DNA of 10,116 bases from an uncultured Collinsella sp. (GCA_900549245.1 URNQ01000045.1:1-10116), one strand, 5' to 3'. Shown: positions 1 to 5,660, counted from the first letter of the stretch. The notes: generated from the sequence alone by a model not told the origin. Made by a program: numbers and translations.

Positions 1-56
1 GGCATCGACCTGCGCCGATGCCCCTAAAGTGGACACACATTTTGTCCTATAAGCCT
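1..56 (-). mobile_element. Possible insertion-sequence end or other foreign DNA at the window edge
   Basis: Homology of the amidohydrolase stops at about base 56. From there the minus strand reads GGACAAAATGTGTGTCC (47 to 31), containing the inverted repeat GGACA/TGTCC, followed by CACTTTAG. This style of end resembles terminal repeats of IS3-like elements. A perfect 7-bp hairpin (GGCATCG 1-7 with CGATGCC 16-22) lies at the edge. No transposase is visible because the window ends here. A deletion or rearrangement junction would look the same. Confidence 0.3.
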
Positions 57-512
57 AAAGGTATGCATGTCAACCTGCTGCAGAAAGACCGGGCGGTCCG
101 AGATGTACTCATCGATCATCGCGGCCGTGGGCATCTCGGGGACATCCCACTGGAACTGGATAATCTGGCAGCCCAGAATCCACTCGTTATCGGGATGGTC
201 GGCCGCAAACGCCACGACACGTTCCATCGCCATCTCAAAACTGGTGCAGTCGATGAGGTTGACGGCAAAATCGGGGTCGGTCATAAACGCGCCCTGGGCA
301 AAATGCGTGTGCGAGTCGATCAGGCCGGGCATGACGAGCTGGTCGCCAAAGTCGCGCACCTCGGTATCGGGACCGATAAACGGTGCCAGGTGAGCATCGT
401 CACCGCAGGCAACGATTTTATCGCCCCGCACGGCAACGCCGCCCTTAAACGGCTCGAGCCCATCGCCGGTAAAGACGGCGTCGCTCTTGATAACTACATC
501 AGCCTTGTCCAT
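24..512 (-). pseudogene. Truncated amidohydrolase (YtcJ-like, metal-dependent), N-terminal fragment
   Basis: This is the N-terminal part of a metal-dependent amidohydrolase of the YtcJ/Amidohydro_3 type. Such enzymes hydrolyse C-N bonds in varied substrates; the substrate here is unknown. The start at 512 is chosen because an AGGAGG ribosome site (523-518) lies 5 bases upstream; an ATG at 542 has none. Residues 1-60 form the N-terminal beta-sandwich, and MPGLIDSHTHF (61-71) supplies the metal-binding HxH pair H68/H70. Residues to about 152 (PVFLQQVDMHTF) follow the family. The last ten residues (RLIGQNVCPL) then diverge into unrelated sequence and stop. Full-length members have roughly 500-550 residues, so most of the barrel and the remaining metal ligands are missing. 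The fragment is unlikely to be active. It lies downstream of the left LuxR regulator on the same strand. Confidence 0.72.
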
Positions 513-541
513 GTGAGCCTCCTCAGGCATCTTTGGTTGCA

Positions 542-654
542 ACGCGGACGCACCGCCCGCGTGGGCACTCGGTTGGGAGCGTAGCGCTCCCGCATCGGCG
601 CGTGCCTACAAGCCGTGCTCGGACGTCTGTCCCACGTCCGCGGCTTCGCGCTAC
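542..654 (-). other. Structured leader upstream of the amidohydrolase, with alternative hairpins
   Basis: The stretch between the left LuxR gene (ends 828) and the amidohydrolase start holds no gene. It contains a nested hairpin: GTAGCGC (581-587) with GCGCTAC (648-654), AAGCCG (610-615) with CGGCTT (641-646), and GGACGT (621-626) with ACGTCC (634-639). A competing perfect hairpin GGGAGCG-TAG-CGCTCCC (575-591) uses the same bases as the outer stem, so both cannot form at once. A further hairpin ACGCGG/CCGCGT spans 542-562. Alternative folding suggests a regulated leader but matches no riboswitch class I recognise. Confidence 0.4.
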
Positions 655-659
655 ACCCA

Positions 660-687
660 TTGATACACAGGGGCAAATCCGTGCCAA
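660..687 (-). promoter_or_regulatory. Candidate sigma-70 promoter for the amidohydrolase
   Basis: On the minus strand a -35-like TTGGCA (687-682) is followed after 16 bases by a -10-like TATCAA (665-660). Transcription would begin near 653, at the 5' edge of the nested hairpin of the leader. The palindrome at 696-707 would then be centred near -48, a usual place for a LuxR/NarL-type activator. Assigned by inspection only. Confidence 0.3.
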
Positions 688-695
688 GGCCAGGG

Positions 696-707
696 ACCGC
701 AAACGGT
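696..707. promoter_or_regulatory. Weak copy of the ACCGT-N2-ACGGT palindrome
   Basis: ACCGCAAACGGT matches the site ACCGTGAACGGT at 8506-8517 in 10 of 12 positions. It lies just upstream of the candidate amidohydrolase promoter. A site shared with the ptcA/LuxR intergenic region would suggest a common or related LuxR-type regulator. One weak match can occur by chance. Confidence 0.35.
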
Positions 708-827
708 CAGTTTAAGCAGGTTTACACGCTTTACCTGCAGGTTTATTGTCTGAGATTATTACCGCTTCATTACGCCCAACGGTGTGGCCGCCCACACAGC
801 AAGACCCGCATGCGAGGAAGAATGAGG

Positions 828-1820
828 CTAGGAACGCCAAAAGGTATCTATAAGGTCATCTCGGTTGGAGACGCCGCTTTTAACGTAGATGCGATGCAAG
901 TGTGCCTTGACCGTGCCAGGGCTGATGACCAACTCGCTGGCGATGTTTTGGGCGTCGTTGCCCTTCAGCACCAGCGTGAGCACCTCCTGCTCGCGCCGTG
1001 ACAGCTTATGGGCGTCGGCATAAATCACCACACGCGATGCGAGATCGTCCTCAGAGCTTGCGCTCTCGGCTGCCACGTCCTCATCGGCACGCGGATGACG
1101 GGCATACACACGCAGGATATGGCTAAACTGGCAAAAAAGCTGAGCCGCGCATACCACGAGCAGCACGTTTTCGGAGATATTGCGCTCGGACAGATACCAC
1201 AAAAAGAGGCCGATGACGGGGTTTTGGGAGTCGGGGCGGCAGAACAAGATCATGTAGGTGTCCTCGGCGATCACACAAAACACAAGAACGAAGGCCACCT
1301 TCCAAAAGAGCTTTGAGCGGTCGAGGTCGAGTTTCTCAACACGCGTTGCTCTGTACCGGTAATGCCAGGCGGCATAGGCAAGACATCCTACATTGCCCAG
1401 GTCACGCGTGAGCCAAAAGAGATACTGCTGCACCTCTCCGGCAGCGCCGCTGCGAGGCACCAGCAGCAATTGCAAGATTGAAAACGGCACGATAGCGAGT
1501 CCGAGCATGCGCGACGTCGGTCTTTTGCGCAAGCGCGCAAACATCCATAGCACCACGCAGGCATAGATGGCAATACCAAGCACGCAGCGCAGCAAGGGGT
1601 GCTGCAGCGGCTCGCTAAAGGTAACGGCGTAGTCGTATTTGAGCCGATTGTACTCGTCAAAAAAGATGACCGACATATCGAGCATATAGAGCAAAAAACC
1701 CGCCGCGGCCACGAGGCTGTCGCGACGGCGCGTCATGAGCCAAACCACCAATGCCACGGCACTGGTCACCAGAGCCACACCCATGATAATCGTGGTGTAG
1801 ATATAGAACGCGAAACTCAT
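828..1820 (-). CDS. Membrane-anchored LuxR-family transcriptional regulator
   Basis: A 330-residue one-component regulator with an N-terminal membrane sensor and a C-terminal DNA-binding domain. About seven hydrophobic segments are visible between residues 6 and 240 (near 6-29, 35-55, 77-97, 106-122, 135-153, 171-193 and 217-240). The C-terminus (273-330, starting LSRREQEVLTLVLKGN, with SPGTVKAHLHRIYVKSGVSNR) is a GerE/LuxR helix-turn-helix. Motifs AEDTYMILF (185-193) and YLSERNISENV (209-219) recur almost unchanged in the right-hand LuxR protein of this window, so the two are paralogues. The ATG at 1820 is preceded by a GGGGAGG ribosome site 5 bases away. A short hairpin (782-797, GTGTGG/CCACAC) lies downstream but has no T-run. 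The signal sensed is unknown; the neighbouring permease and amidohydrolase are plausible targets. Confidence 0.9.
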   Translation of the reverse strand: MSFAFYIYTTIIMGVALVTSAVALVVWLMTRRRDSLVAAAGFLLYMLDMSVIFFDEYNRLKYDYAVTFSEPLQHPLLRCVLGIAIYACVVLWMFARLRKRPTSRMLGLAIVPFSILQLLLVPRSGAAGEVQQYLFWLTRDLGNVGCLAYAAWHYRYRATRVEKLDLDRSKLFWKVAFVLVFCVIAEDTYMILFCRPDSQNPVIGLFLWYLSERNISENVLLVVCAAQLFCQFSHILRVYARHPRADEDVAAESASSEDDLASRVVIYADAHKLSRREQEVLTLVLKGNDAQNIASELVISPGTVKAHLHRIYVKSGVSNRDDLIDTFWRS

Positions 1821-1853
1821 GCCCGCCTCCCCTGTCTAGATGCTGTGAGGATG

Positions 1854-1883
1854 TTGACAGATTCTTTGCCGCAAGATTAGACT
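1854..1883 (+). promoter_or_regulatory. Candidate promoter for the small plus-strand ORF
   Basis: A perfect TTGACA (1854-1859) is followed after 18 bases by TAGACT (1878-1883; 4 of 6 to TATAAT). It points toward the ORF at 1949, giving a leader of about 60 bases. The palindrome at 1891-1910 would sit at or just downstream of the start site. Confidence 0.4.
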
Positions 1884-1935
1884 CACCGATTAAACGTACT
1901 GTATCGTTTAGATAAACAAGCTGTGTCTCACCGAT
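1882..1935 (+). repeat. Direct repeat CTCACCGAT, 45 bases apart
   Basis: CTCACCGAT occurs at 1882-1890 and 1927-1935, each followed by a purine/T-rich AAA stretch (TTAAA and GAAA). The copies flank the inverted repeat at 1891-1910 and lie in the divergent region between the left LuxR gene and the small ORF. Paired regulator sites are possible; nothing else explains them. Confidence 0.4.
1891..1910. promoter_or_regulatory. Inverted repeat, candidate operator of the left LuxR region
   Basis: TAAACG (1891-1896) and CGTTTA (1905-1910) form a perfect 6-bp inverted repeat with an 8-base spacer in the divergent intergenic region. The spacing suits a dimeric helix-turn-helix protein. The local LuxR regulator is a candidate by position only. 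Confidence 0.35.
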
Positions 1936-1948
1936 GAAAGGAGATGCC

Positions 1949-2140
1949 ATGACACCGATCGCTCCGCTCAAGATGCTCGTCGCGCCCGCCGCCAAGGCCA
2001 TCACCCGACTCGGTTCTTCCATGACCTATGACAACGTTCCCTGCGTCGTCGAGGCGCGCGAGGATAGCTGCCCCTACTTGGGCCACGTCCCCTACTTTGC
2101 TCCTAAGCTCGCTTCTAATCCTGAGCACCGCGAACAGTAA
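1949..2140 (+). CDS. Small hypothetical protein, 63 residues
   Basis: A short ORF of unrecognised function. ATG 1949 is preferred over the in-frame ATG at 1934 because an AAAGGAG ribosome site (1937-1943) lies 5 bases before it and overlaps the earlier codon. A promoter-like TTGACA and regulatory-looking repeats lie upstream, and a strong hairpin follows its stop. The product is mildly basic, has two cysteines (in VPCVVEA and EDSCPYLGH) and no membrane segment or signal peptide. It is divergent from the left LuxR gene and convergent with the permease at 2176-3585. Its good translation signals suggest a real gene, but its length allows a chance ORF. Confidence 0.55.
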   Translation: MTPIAPLKMLVAPAAKAITRLGSSMTYDNVPCVVEAREDSCPYLGHVPYFAPKLASNPEHREQ

Positions 2141-2150
2141 TCCAAGATGC

Positions 2151-2180
2151 AGTAAGCGCCGCGCAGCTCGCGGCGCTACT
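2151..2180. terminator. Bidirectional terminator-like hairpin between convergent genes
   Basis: GCGCCGCG (2156-2163) pairs with CGCGGCGC (2169-2176) around the loop CAGCT, extended by AGTA (2151-2154) with TACT (2177-2180) and one bulged A. On the plus strand it is followed by TGTTTTGG, a weak T-run. It overlaps the permease stop codon (2178-2176) and lies 10 bases after the small ORF, so it could serve both genes. Confidence 0.6.
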
Positions 2181-3585
2181 GTTTTGGTGTAAAGAAACCT
2201 GTCCCCCTTGCACCAACGCCGGGATTGTCGACGCTGCGGCCGCGGCGCGATATAAGGCGCGAAACCTCACCCAGCAACACGCCGATCACCACACCCATGA
2301 GGATCGGCAACTTTGACATCTCGGCGGGTGAGCTGTTAAGCGGCACGATTGTCGCAACAATCGAAAGCACGAGCTCTACCACCGGCACCGCAAGCGCTAC
2401 CGCAAGCACCTTGCCCTCGAAGGGCGCGCGGAACACACGTGGGCGGTCGTCGTATTTACGCAGGCGCCAAAACGCCGGGAACATCGGGATATAGCTCATG
2501 AGCAGAAAGACGACGTTCATCGAGAAGAAGACCCAAAAGACGTCGGAACCTTCGCCCAGCGGAATCTGAAGTAGCAGCACCAAGCTGGCAAAACAACCGT
2601 TAATGAGTGCCGAGCCGTTGGGCATGCCGGTCTTCTTGGACACCAGCGCAAAGGGGCGCGGCATGTTGCCATGGCGCGCGGCATAGCTCGCCACGTTGTT
2701 GACGCCAAAACTCCAGCAAATCATGTTAGCGAACAGCGTCACCAAAAAGGCCATGCCCACAATCATCGTCAGCGGGTGAGCGCGCCCCACCATGGCGGCA
2801 ACCGCGTCCACAATGCCCGAATCGAGCGAAAGCTGCTCGGTGGGAACCGAAGCCCCAATGCCGATACCGCAAATGATGTAGATTGCCGCAATGGCAACGC
2901 CGCCGGCGATAACCGCCTTGGGGATATCACGCGACGGGTTTTTCATCGTGCTGGCAAAGGTCGCGACCACCTCAAAGCCCATAAAATTGAAGAGGATGAT
3001 CGAAAGATACGTCAGTGAGTTAGTGTCTCCAAGATCGGGGACAAAGGTCTTAAACGACATATCGTTGGCAAAGCCGTTGTTGCAGGCAAACCAGATGCCG
3101 ACGATTCCCACCACGGCGGTAATGAGCACCTTGATGACGGCGCCGCCATCCATGACCCAATCGGCCTCGGCCACCGGCTGCATTGCCATGACCGTGACGC
3201 CCCACACAAAGGCAAGCTCGATGGCAATTCGGACCCCAAGCGAAAATTCGATGCCCCATACCGCATTGATGACACTGGGGAACATGCAGGCGATACTTGC
3301 CACCCACAGTGGAAAGTTGACCCAATAGCACCAGGAGCAGCGGGCGCCCCAACGGTCGCCCAAGCCCAGGCGAACCCAATCGTACAGGCCGCCCTCGGAA
3401 TCGAACGCCGTGCCCAGCTCGGCCACCACCAGGCCATAGGGAAGCAAAAACGTAATGATGAGGAAGATCCACCAGAAGAACTGCACGTTACCCATGGCAG
3501 ATGCCGGAGCGGCCGCCTCGATGGTAAAGACAACGCAGATAACCGAGAGGATGACCTCGAACAGGGAGAACTTTTTACCTGCCAC
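2176..3585 (-). CDS. APC-superfamily amino acid/polyamine permease, AguD-like paralogue
   Basis: A 469-residue inner-membrane transporter with about 12 hydrophobic segments. It is clearly paralogous to the antiporter at 5658-7097: both share AAAPA near residue 25, FFWWIFLI, an EGG(L/I)YDWVR motif (64-72 here), FNFMGFEVV and the helix-turn region AARHGNMP. Such proteins exchange or import amino acids or amines. This copy is less likely to be the agmatine carrier because it is not in the enzyme cluster; the broken amidohydrolase hints at another substrate. The start is a GTG at 3585 with an AGGGGGAG ribosome site 6 bases upstream. Expression is probably controlled by the hairpin at 3605-3680, directly before the start, and by a leader ORF that overlaps the start by 11 bases. 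Confidence 0.88.
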   Translation of the reverse strand: MAGKKFSLFEVILSVICVVFTIEAAAPASAMGNVQFFWWIFLIITFLLPYGLVVAELGTAFDSEGGLYDWVRLGLGDRWGARCSWCYWVNFPLWVASIACMFPSVINAVWGIEFSLGVRIAIELAFVWGVTVMAMQPVAEADWVMDGGAVIKVLITAVVGIVGIWFACNNGFANDMSFKTFVPDLGDTNSLTYLSIILFNFMGFEVVATFASTMKNPSRDIPKAVIAGGVAIAAIYIICGIGIGASVPTEQLSLDSGIVDAVAAMVGRAHPLTMIVGMAFLVTLFANMICWSFGVNNVASYAARHGNMPRPFALVSKKTGMPNGSALINGCFASLVLLLQIPLGEGSDVFWVFFSMNVVFLLMSYIPMFPAFWRLRKYDDRPRVFRAPFEGKVLAVALAVPVVELVLSIVATIVPLNSSPAEMSKLPILMGVVIGVLLGEVSRLISRRGRSVDNPGVGARGTGFFTPKQ

Positions 3586-3757
3586 GACACGCTCCCCCTA
3601 CAGCAAAAAGGATGGCATCTGTACCGAAGGCGCAGCCCAAGGTAGGGTTGCAGGCCGCGTCACCGGTACAGGTGCCATCCCAAAGAGAGGAGAGGATGCA
3701 ATTGTTGGACCAACGCTCGCGGAACAGGCGCGTGTAGATAACGATACGCTGGTACAT
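3575..3757 (-). CDS. Possible leader ORF (60 residues) overlapping the permease start
   Basis: ATG 3757 follows a CGGAG ribosome-like site 5 bases upstream. The 60-residue product is cysteine-rich toward its C-terminus (WDGTCTGDAACNPTLGC) and unrecognised. It runs straight through the terminator-like hairpin at 3605-3680 and stops at 3575, 8 bases past the first base of the permease GTG. A ribosome translating it would melt the hairpin and terminate at the permease start. This geometry suits a leader that couples translation to permease expression. Part of the coding content is forced by the hairpin sequence, so a chance ORF is possible. Confidence 0.35.
   Translation of the reverse strand: MYQRIVIYTRLFRERWSNNCILSSLWDGTCTGDAACNPTLGCAFGTDAILFAVGGACRGR
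3605..3680 (-). terminator. Terminator/attenuator hairpin in the permease leader
   Basis: On the minus strand 17-base arms (3680-3664 and 3626-3610) pair in 16 positions and are followed at once by TTTTTG (3609-3604), as in an intrinsic terminator. It sits only 20 bases before the permease GTG, so it would act on the permease transcript as an attenuator. The loop is long (37 bases) and contains a small stem, GCAGCCC (3632-3638) with GGGTTGC (3645-3651). The single mismatch is C/A on the minus strand and G/U on the plus strand. Confidence 0.6.
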
Positions 3758-3805
3758 AGATACTCCGATCAAAACGGTCGCGCTCGCAACCGGAAACTAT
3801 CAGCA

Positions 3806-3888
3806 ATTGAATACGCGTCTGACCTGGGAAATTCAAGCGAACAATTGGCCTAACCCGCAATAAATCCCAGATCAGACGCGTATTCAAT
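3806..3888. repeat. Long hairpin element: 24-bp inverted repeat around a 35-base loop
   Basis: Arms at 3806-3829 and 3865-3888 (starting ATTGAATACGCGTCTGA) match in 23 of 24 bases. The one mismatch becomes a G/U pair if the minus strand is transcribed. The element lies between the aguA terminator and the permease leader. It carries no coding sequence and no T-run after the stem. It could be a miniature mobile element, a processing site or a regulatory hairpin. Confidence 0.7.
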
Positions 3889-3889
3889 C

Positions 3890-3928
3890 AAAGAAAAAGG
3901 CACTCCGATGTGGAGGCAACGGAGTGCC
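3890..3928 (-). terminator. Intrinsic terminator of the ptcA-aguD-aguA cluster
   Basis: On the minus strand GGCACTCCG (3928-3920) pairs perfectly with CGGAGTGCC (3907-3899), with a 12-base loop, followed by TTTTTCTTT (3898-3890). This is a textbook Rho-independent terminator about 160 bases beyond the aguA stop codon. Confidence 0.85.
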
Positions 3929-3932
3929 CAAA

Positions 3933-3987
3933 GAAAACCCAACCAATCAATCAGGTAGTCCCTGTCCGATTGATCGACTGGGTTTTC
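3933..3987 (-). terminator. Second hairpin in the aguA 3' region
   Basis: On the minus strand GAAAACCCA (3987-3979) pairs with TGGGTTTTC (3941-3933). Within it ATCAATC (3974-3968) pairs with GATTGAT (3952-3946), and a further CAGG/CCTG pair lies inside. It is followed by TTTGGG (3932-3927). It directly adjoins the repeat element at 3987-4072 and precedes the strong terminator, so it may be an auxiliary terminator or a 3'-end stabiliser. Confidence 0.5.
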
Positions 3988-4072
3988 GAGGTGCCCCAGG
4001 TCGCCGCGAAAGAGGAGCGAAGCGTACTTTGGTACGCGAGCGACGGCTTGAGCGGCGAGATGGGGTGCCTCG
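3987..4072 (-). repeat. 3'-UTR structured repeat, copy A (after aguA)
   Basis: Read on the minus strand, an outer stem (arms 4072-4052 and 4007-3987, 17 of 21 complementary) encloses a conserved core. The core is TCAAGCCGTCGCTC (4051-4038), then hairpin GCGTAC-CAAA-GTACGC (4037-4022), then TTCGCTCCTCTTTC (4021-4008). The same core, with quite different outer stems, follows the right LuxR gene at 9642-9740. It begins 14 bases after the aguA stop codon in the sense orientation. Two outer-stem mismatches on this strand would be G/U pairs on the other, so the transcribed strand is not settled by pairing alone. Confidence 0.75.
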
Positions 4073-4085
4073 GAAAGCCAGACGA

Positions 4086-5291
4086 TTAAGCCGACGGCTC
4101 CTGCTGGGTAATGCAGTGGATATTGCCGCCGCCGAAGACGACCTGCTCGGACTGAACGCCGACGCACTTGTAGACGCCCTCGCCCCAGACCTCGTCATAG
4201 ATCTTCTGGAGCGTGTCAACGGCCAGCTGGTCGTTCTCGTCGCCGTACTGCGGGACGATAACGCCGTGGTTGGTGACCAGGTAGTTCATGTAAGAGGCGA
4301 TCAGCGGCTCGTCGGGGACGCGCGGCTCGGCGTTCTCGTCGGCGTCGATGGTGTCGCAGGAGGCCTGGTCCATGAACAGCGGGTTCACGGGCATGCAGAG
4401 CTTGTAGACCTTCATCTTGCGGCCCTTAGCGTCAACCGCGTTGGAGAGGGTCTCGTAAGCAGCGTGGCACTGATCATAGAACGGGTACTCGGGATCGTCG
4501 GTCCAGATGCAGGCCATGACGCCCGGGGCGATGAACGTAGCGACGTCATCGATGTGGCCGTTGGTCTCCTCGGGGTCGATGCCCTCCTTGACCCAGATGA
4601 CCTTCTCGACACCCAGGTAATCCTTGAGGTGCTCGTCCATATAGGCGCGAAGCTCCTCGCTCCAGGGCTCAAACTTCTTGTGGTACTTGGGCCAGATGGA
4701 CTCGGGATCCTCTTCCTCCTCGAGCACCGCAGAGCAGGTGCGGCCCGGGGAAAGCAGACACTGGTCGGTCACGACAAGGGTGCCCTCGCCGTCGACGGTA
4801 ATGGAGCCGCCCTCGAGGATCATGTCATCGGGACGATAGCGACGGCAGCCGGAGAGCTCAGCCATCTTGAGGGCGATCTGCTCGTCCTTGTCCCACGGGA
4901 AGTACAGGCCATCGACGAGGCCGCCGTAGGCGTTGAAGTGCCAGTGGTTGGCGCGCTTCTCGCCCTTGCCGTTGATGACGTAGGTGGCGGCGGTGTCGCG
5001 GAACCAAGCGTCGTCGGTGGTCATCTCGATGACGGTGACGTTCTCGTCGTTCTCGAAGACGGCCTTGCAGTTGGCGTAGTCGACCTGGTTGGCGCACATA
5101 TAGACCGGGGTGAACTCGGAGATGGCGCGGGCGATGGCGGCATACTGCTTCTGGGCCGGCTTGGCGCCGTGGGCCCAGGTGTCGGTGCGGTGGGGCCAGC
5201 CCATCCACACGCGATCCTGCGGGGCGAACTCGGCGGGCATGAAGAAGCCGTCGGCCTTGGGGGTGGACTCGGACTCGGTGATCGTACGCAT
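4086..5291 (-). CDS. aguA: Agmatine deiminase (agmatine iminohydrolase)
   Basis: Hydrolyses agmatine to N-carbamoylputrescine and ammonia, the first enzymatic step of the AgDI pathway. The 401-residue cytoplasmic protein has guanidine-group hydrolase features: WFRDTA (96-101), EGGSI (160-164), NGHIDDVATF (244-253) with the catalytic His246/Asp248 pair, and GGGNIHCITQQ near the C-terminus with the catalytic Cys at 393. Members are usually about 365 residues; the extra length is largely an acidic/aromatic insertion around 190-222 (starting LEEEEDPESIW). The start at 5291 is set by a GGAGG ribosome site 8 bases upstream; the frame is open back to 5456, but that extension is arginine-rich and covers intergenic hairpins. 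It is the last gene of the ptcA-aguD-aguA cluster and is separated from aguD by 366 bases of structured DNA. Confidence 0.95.
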   Translation of the reverse strand: MRTITESESTPKADGFFMPAEFAPQDRVWMGWPHRTDTWAHGAKPAQKQYAAIARAISEFTPVYMCANQVDYANCKAVFENDENVTVIEMTTDDAWFRDTAATYVINGKGEKRANHWHFNAYGGLVDGLYFPWDKDEQIALKMAELSGCRRYRPDDMILEGGSITVDGEGTLVVTDQCLLSPGRTCSAVLEEEEDPESIWPKYHKKFEPWSEELRAYMDEHLKDYLGVEKVIWVKEGIDPEETNGHIDDVATFIAPGVMACIWTDDPEYPFYDQCHAAYETLSNAVDAKGRKMKVYKLCMPVNPLFMDQASCDTIDADENAEPRVPDEPLIASYMNYLVTNHGVIVPQYGDENDQLAVDTLQKIYDEVWGEGVYKCVGVQSEQVVFGGGNIHCITQQEPSA

Positions 5292-5573
5292 AAGATTTCC
5301 TCCAAATCGAACGATCGCTTGCTGCGGGCGGGTTACCCGCAGCCTAAAACCAAGAGATGGTAGGCGCCCGTTCCCCGGCAAAGGTCGGGGCGCCCGGTGC
5401 CGGTTTTCACGGAATCGCACCGGCAAGCGACGACGTAACCAAGTGCGCGGAGACAAAACGCACGAAGGATACGGAGAGAGATTGGGGTGGGCGGTGGTTA
5501 CCGGAGCTATCGCTCACACCCACCCCAGGGAATGGTTAGCAAACCTGTCGCTTGGGCACGCCTCCGAAGAGGC
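5292..5573 (-). other. Structured aguD-aguA intergenic region with serial hairpins
   Basis: No gene is visible between aguD and aguA. Besides the elements listed separately, there are hairpins GCTGCGGG/CCCGCAGC (5321-5343, just before the aguA ribosome site), GGCGCC/GGCGCC (5363-5394), TGCCGGT/ACCGGCA (5398-5425) and GTGCG/CGCAC (5443-5463). I find no convincing promoter, so aguA is probably read from upstream, with this region acting as a leader, processing site or partial barrier. It matches no RNA family I recognise. Confidence 0.5.
5484..5526 (-). ncRNA. Three-way-junction RNA fold, candidate
   Basis: GGGGTGGG (5484-5491) pairs perfectly with CCCACCCC (5519-5526). The enclosed segment is almost completely used by two hairpins, CGGT-GGTT-ACCG (5492-5503) and GAGC-TATC-GCTC (5504-5515), leaving three unpaired bases. 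So compact a cloverleaf-like junction is unlikely by chance. The strand is inferred from the flanking genes. Confidence 0.45.
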
Positions 5574-5599
5574 TAGAGTGCCCGGAGTCGGGAGCGACA
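5546..5599 (-). ncRNA. Nested hairpin capped by a UUCG tetraloop, candidate
   Basis: Three stems nest: TGTCGCT (5546-5552) with AGCGACA (5593-5599), GGGCAC (5554-5559) with GTGCCC (5578-5583), and GCCTC (5560-5564) with GAGGC (5569-5573). On the minus strand the loop is C-UUCG-G, the highly stable tetraloop, which fits minus-strand transcription with aguD and aguA. The middle stem competes with the outer stem of repeat copy C (5574-5660). Confidence 0.5.
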
Positions 5600-5660
5600 A
5601 GCCCGACGAAGCGCGCGTTGGTACACGAGGAGGGTTGGAGCCCCAGAACCGGGTGCTCTA
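5574..5660 (-). repeat. 3'-UTR structured repeat, degenerate copy C (after aguD)
   Basis: On the minus strand the outer arms TAGAGCACCCGG (5660-5649, starting on the aguD stop codon) and CCGGGCACTCTA (5585-5574) pair in 10 of 12 positions. Between them CTCGTGTACCAACG and CGCTTCGTC resemble the core of copies A and B (CTCGCGTACCAAAG, CGCTTCGCTC). The core hairpin itself is degenerate. Position and orientation, sense and directly 3' of a stop codon, match the better copies, but similarity is modest. Confidence 0.4.

Noticed and set aside
3575..3757. Leader ORF as a ribosomally made, modified peptide precursor because of its cysteines
   Set aside because: There is no modification enzyme, protease or dedicated exporter nearby, and several cysteines lie inside the terminator stem and loop.
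3924..5363. Long plus-strand frame (479 codons) opposite agmatine deiminase, and similar ones opposite aguD and ptcA
   Set aside because: They are compositional shadows of high-GC3 genes on the other strand, with valine/leucine/glycine-rich repetitive products, no ribosome sites and no recognisable domains.
5292..5456. N-terminal extension of agmatine deiminase to 5456
   Set aside because: The extension is arginine/proline-rich, overlaps intergenic hairpins and lies upstream of a strong ribosome site for 5291; family proteins begin near the later start.
5484..5526. T-box antiterminator on the plus strand (GGTGGTTACCGG followed by GAGCTATCGCTC)
   Set aside because: It has an extra base relative to the invariant TGGNACCGCG motif, no specifier stem upstream and no plus-strand gene downstream, so the similarity is probably incidental to the three-way junction.
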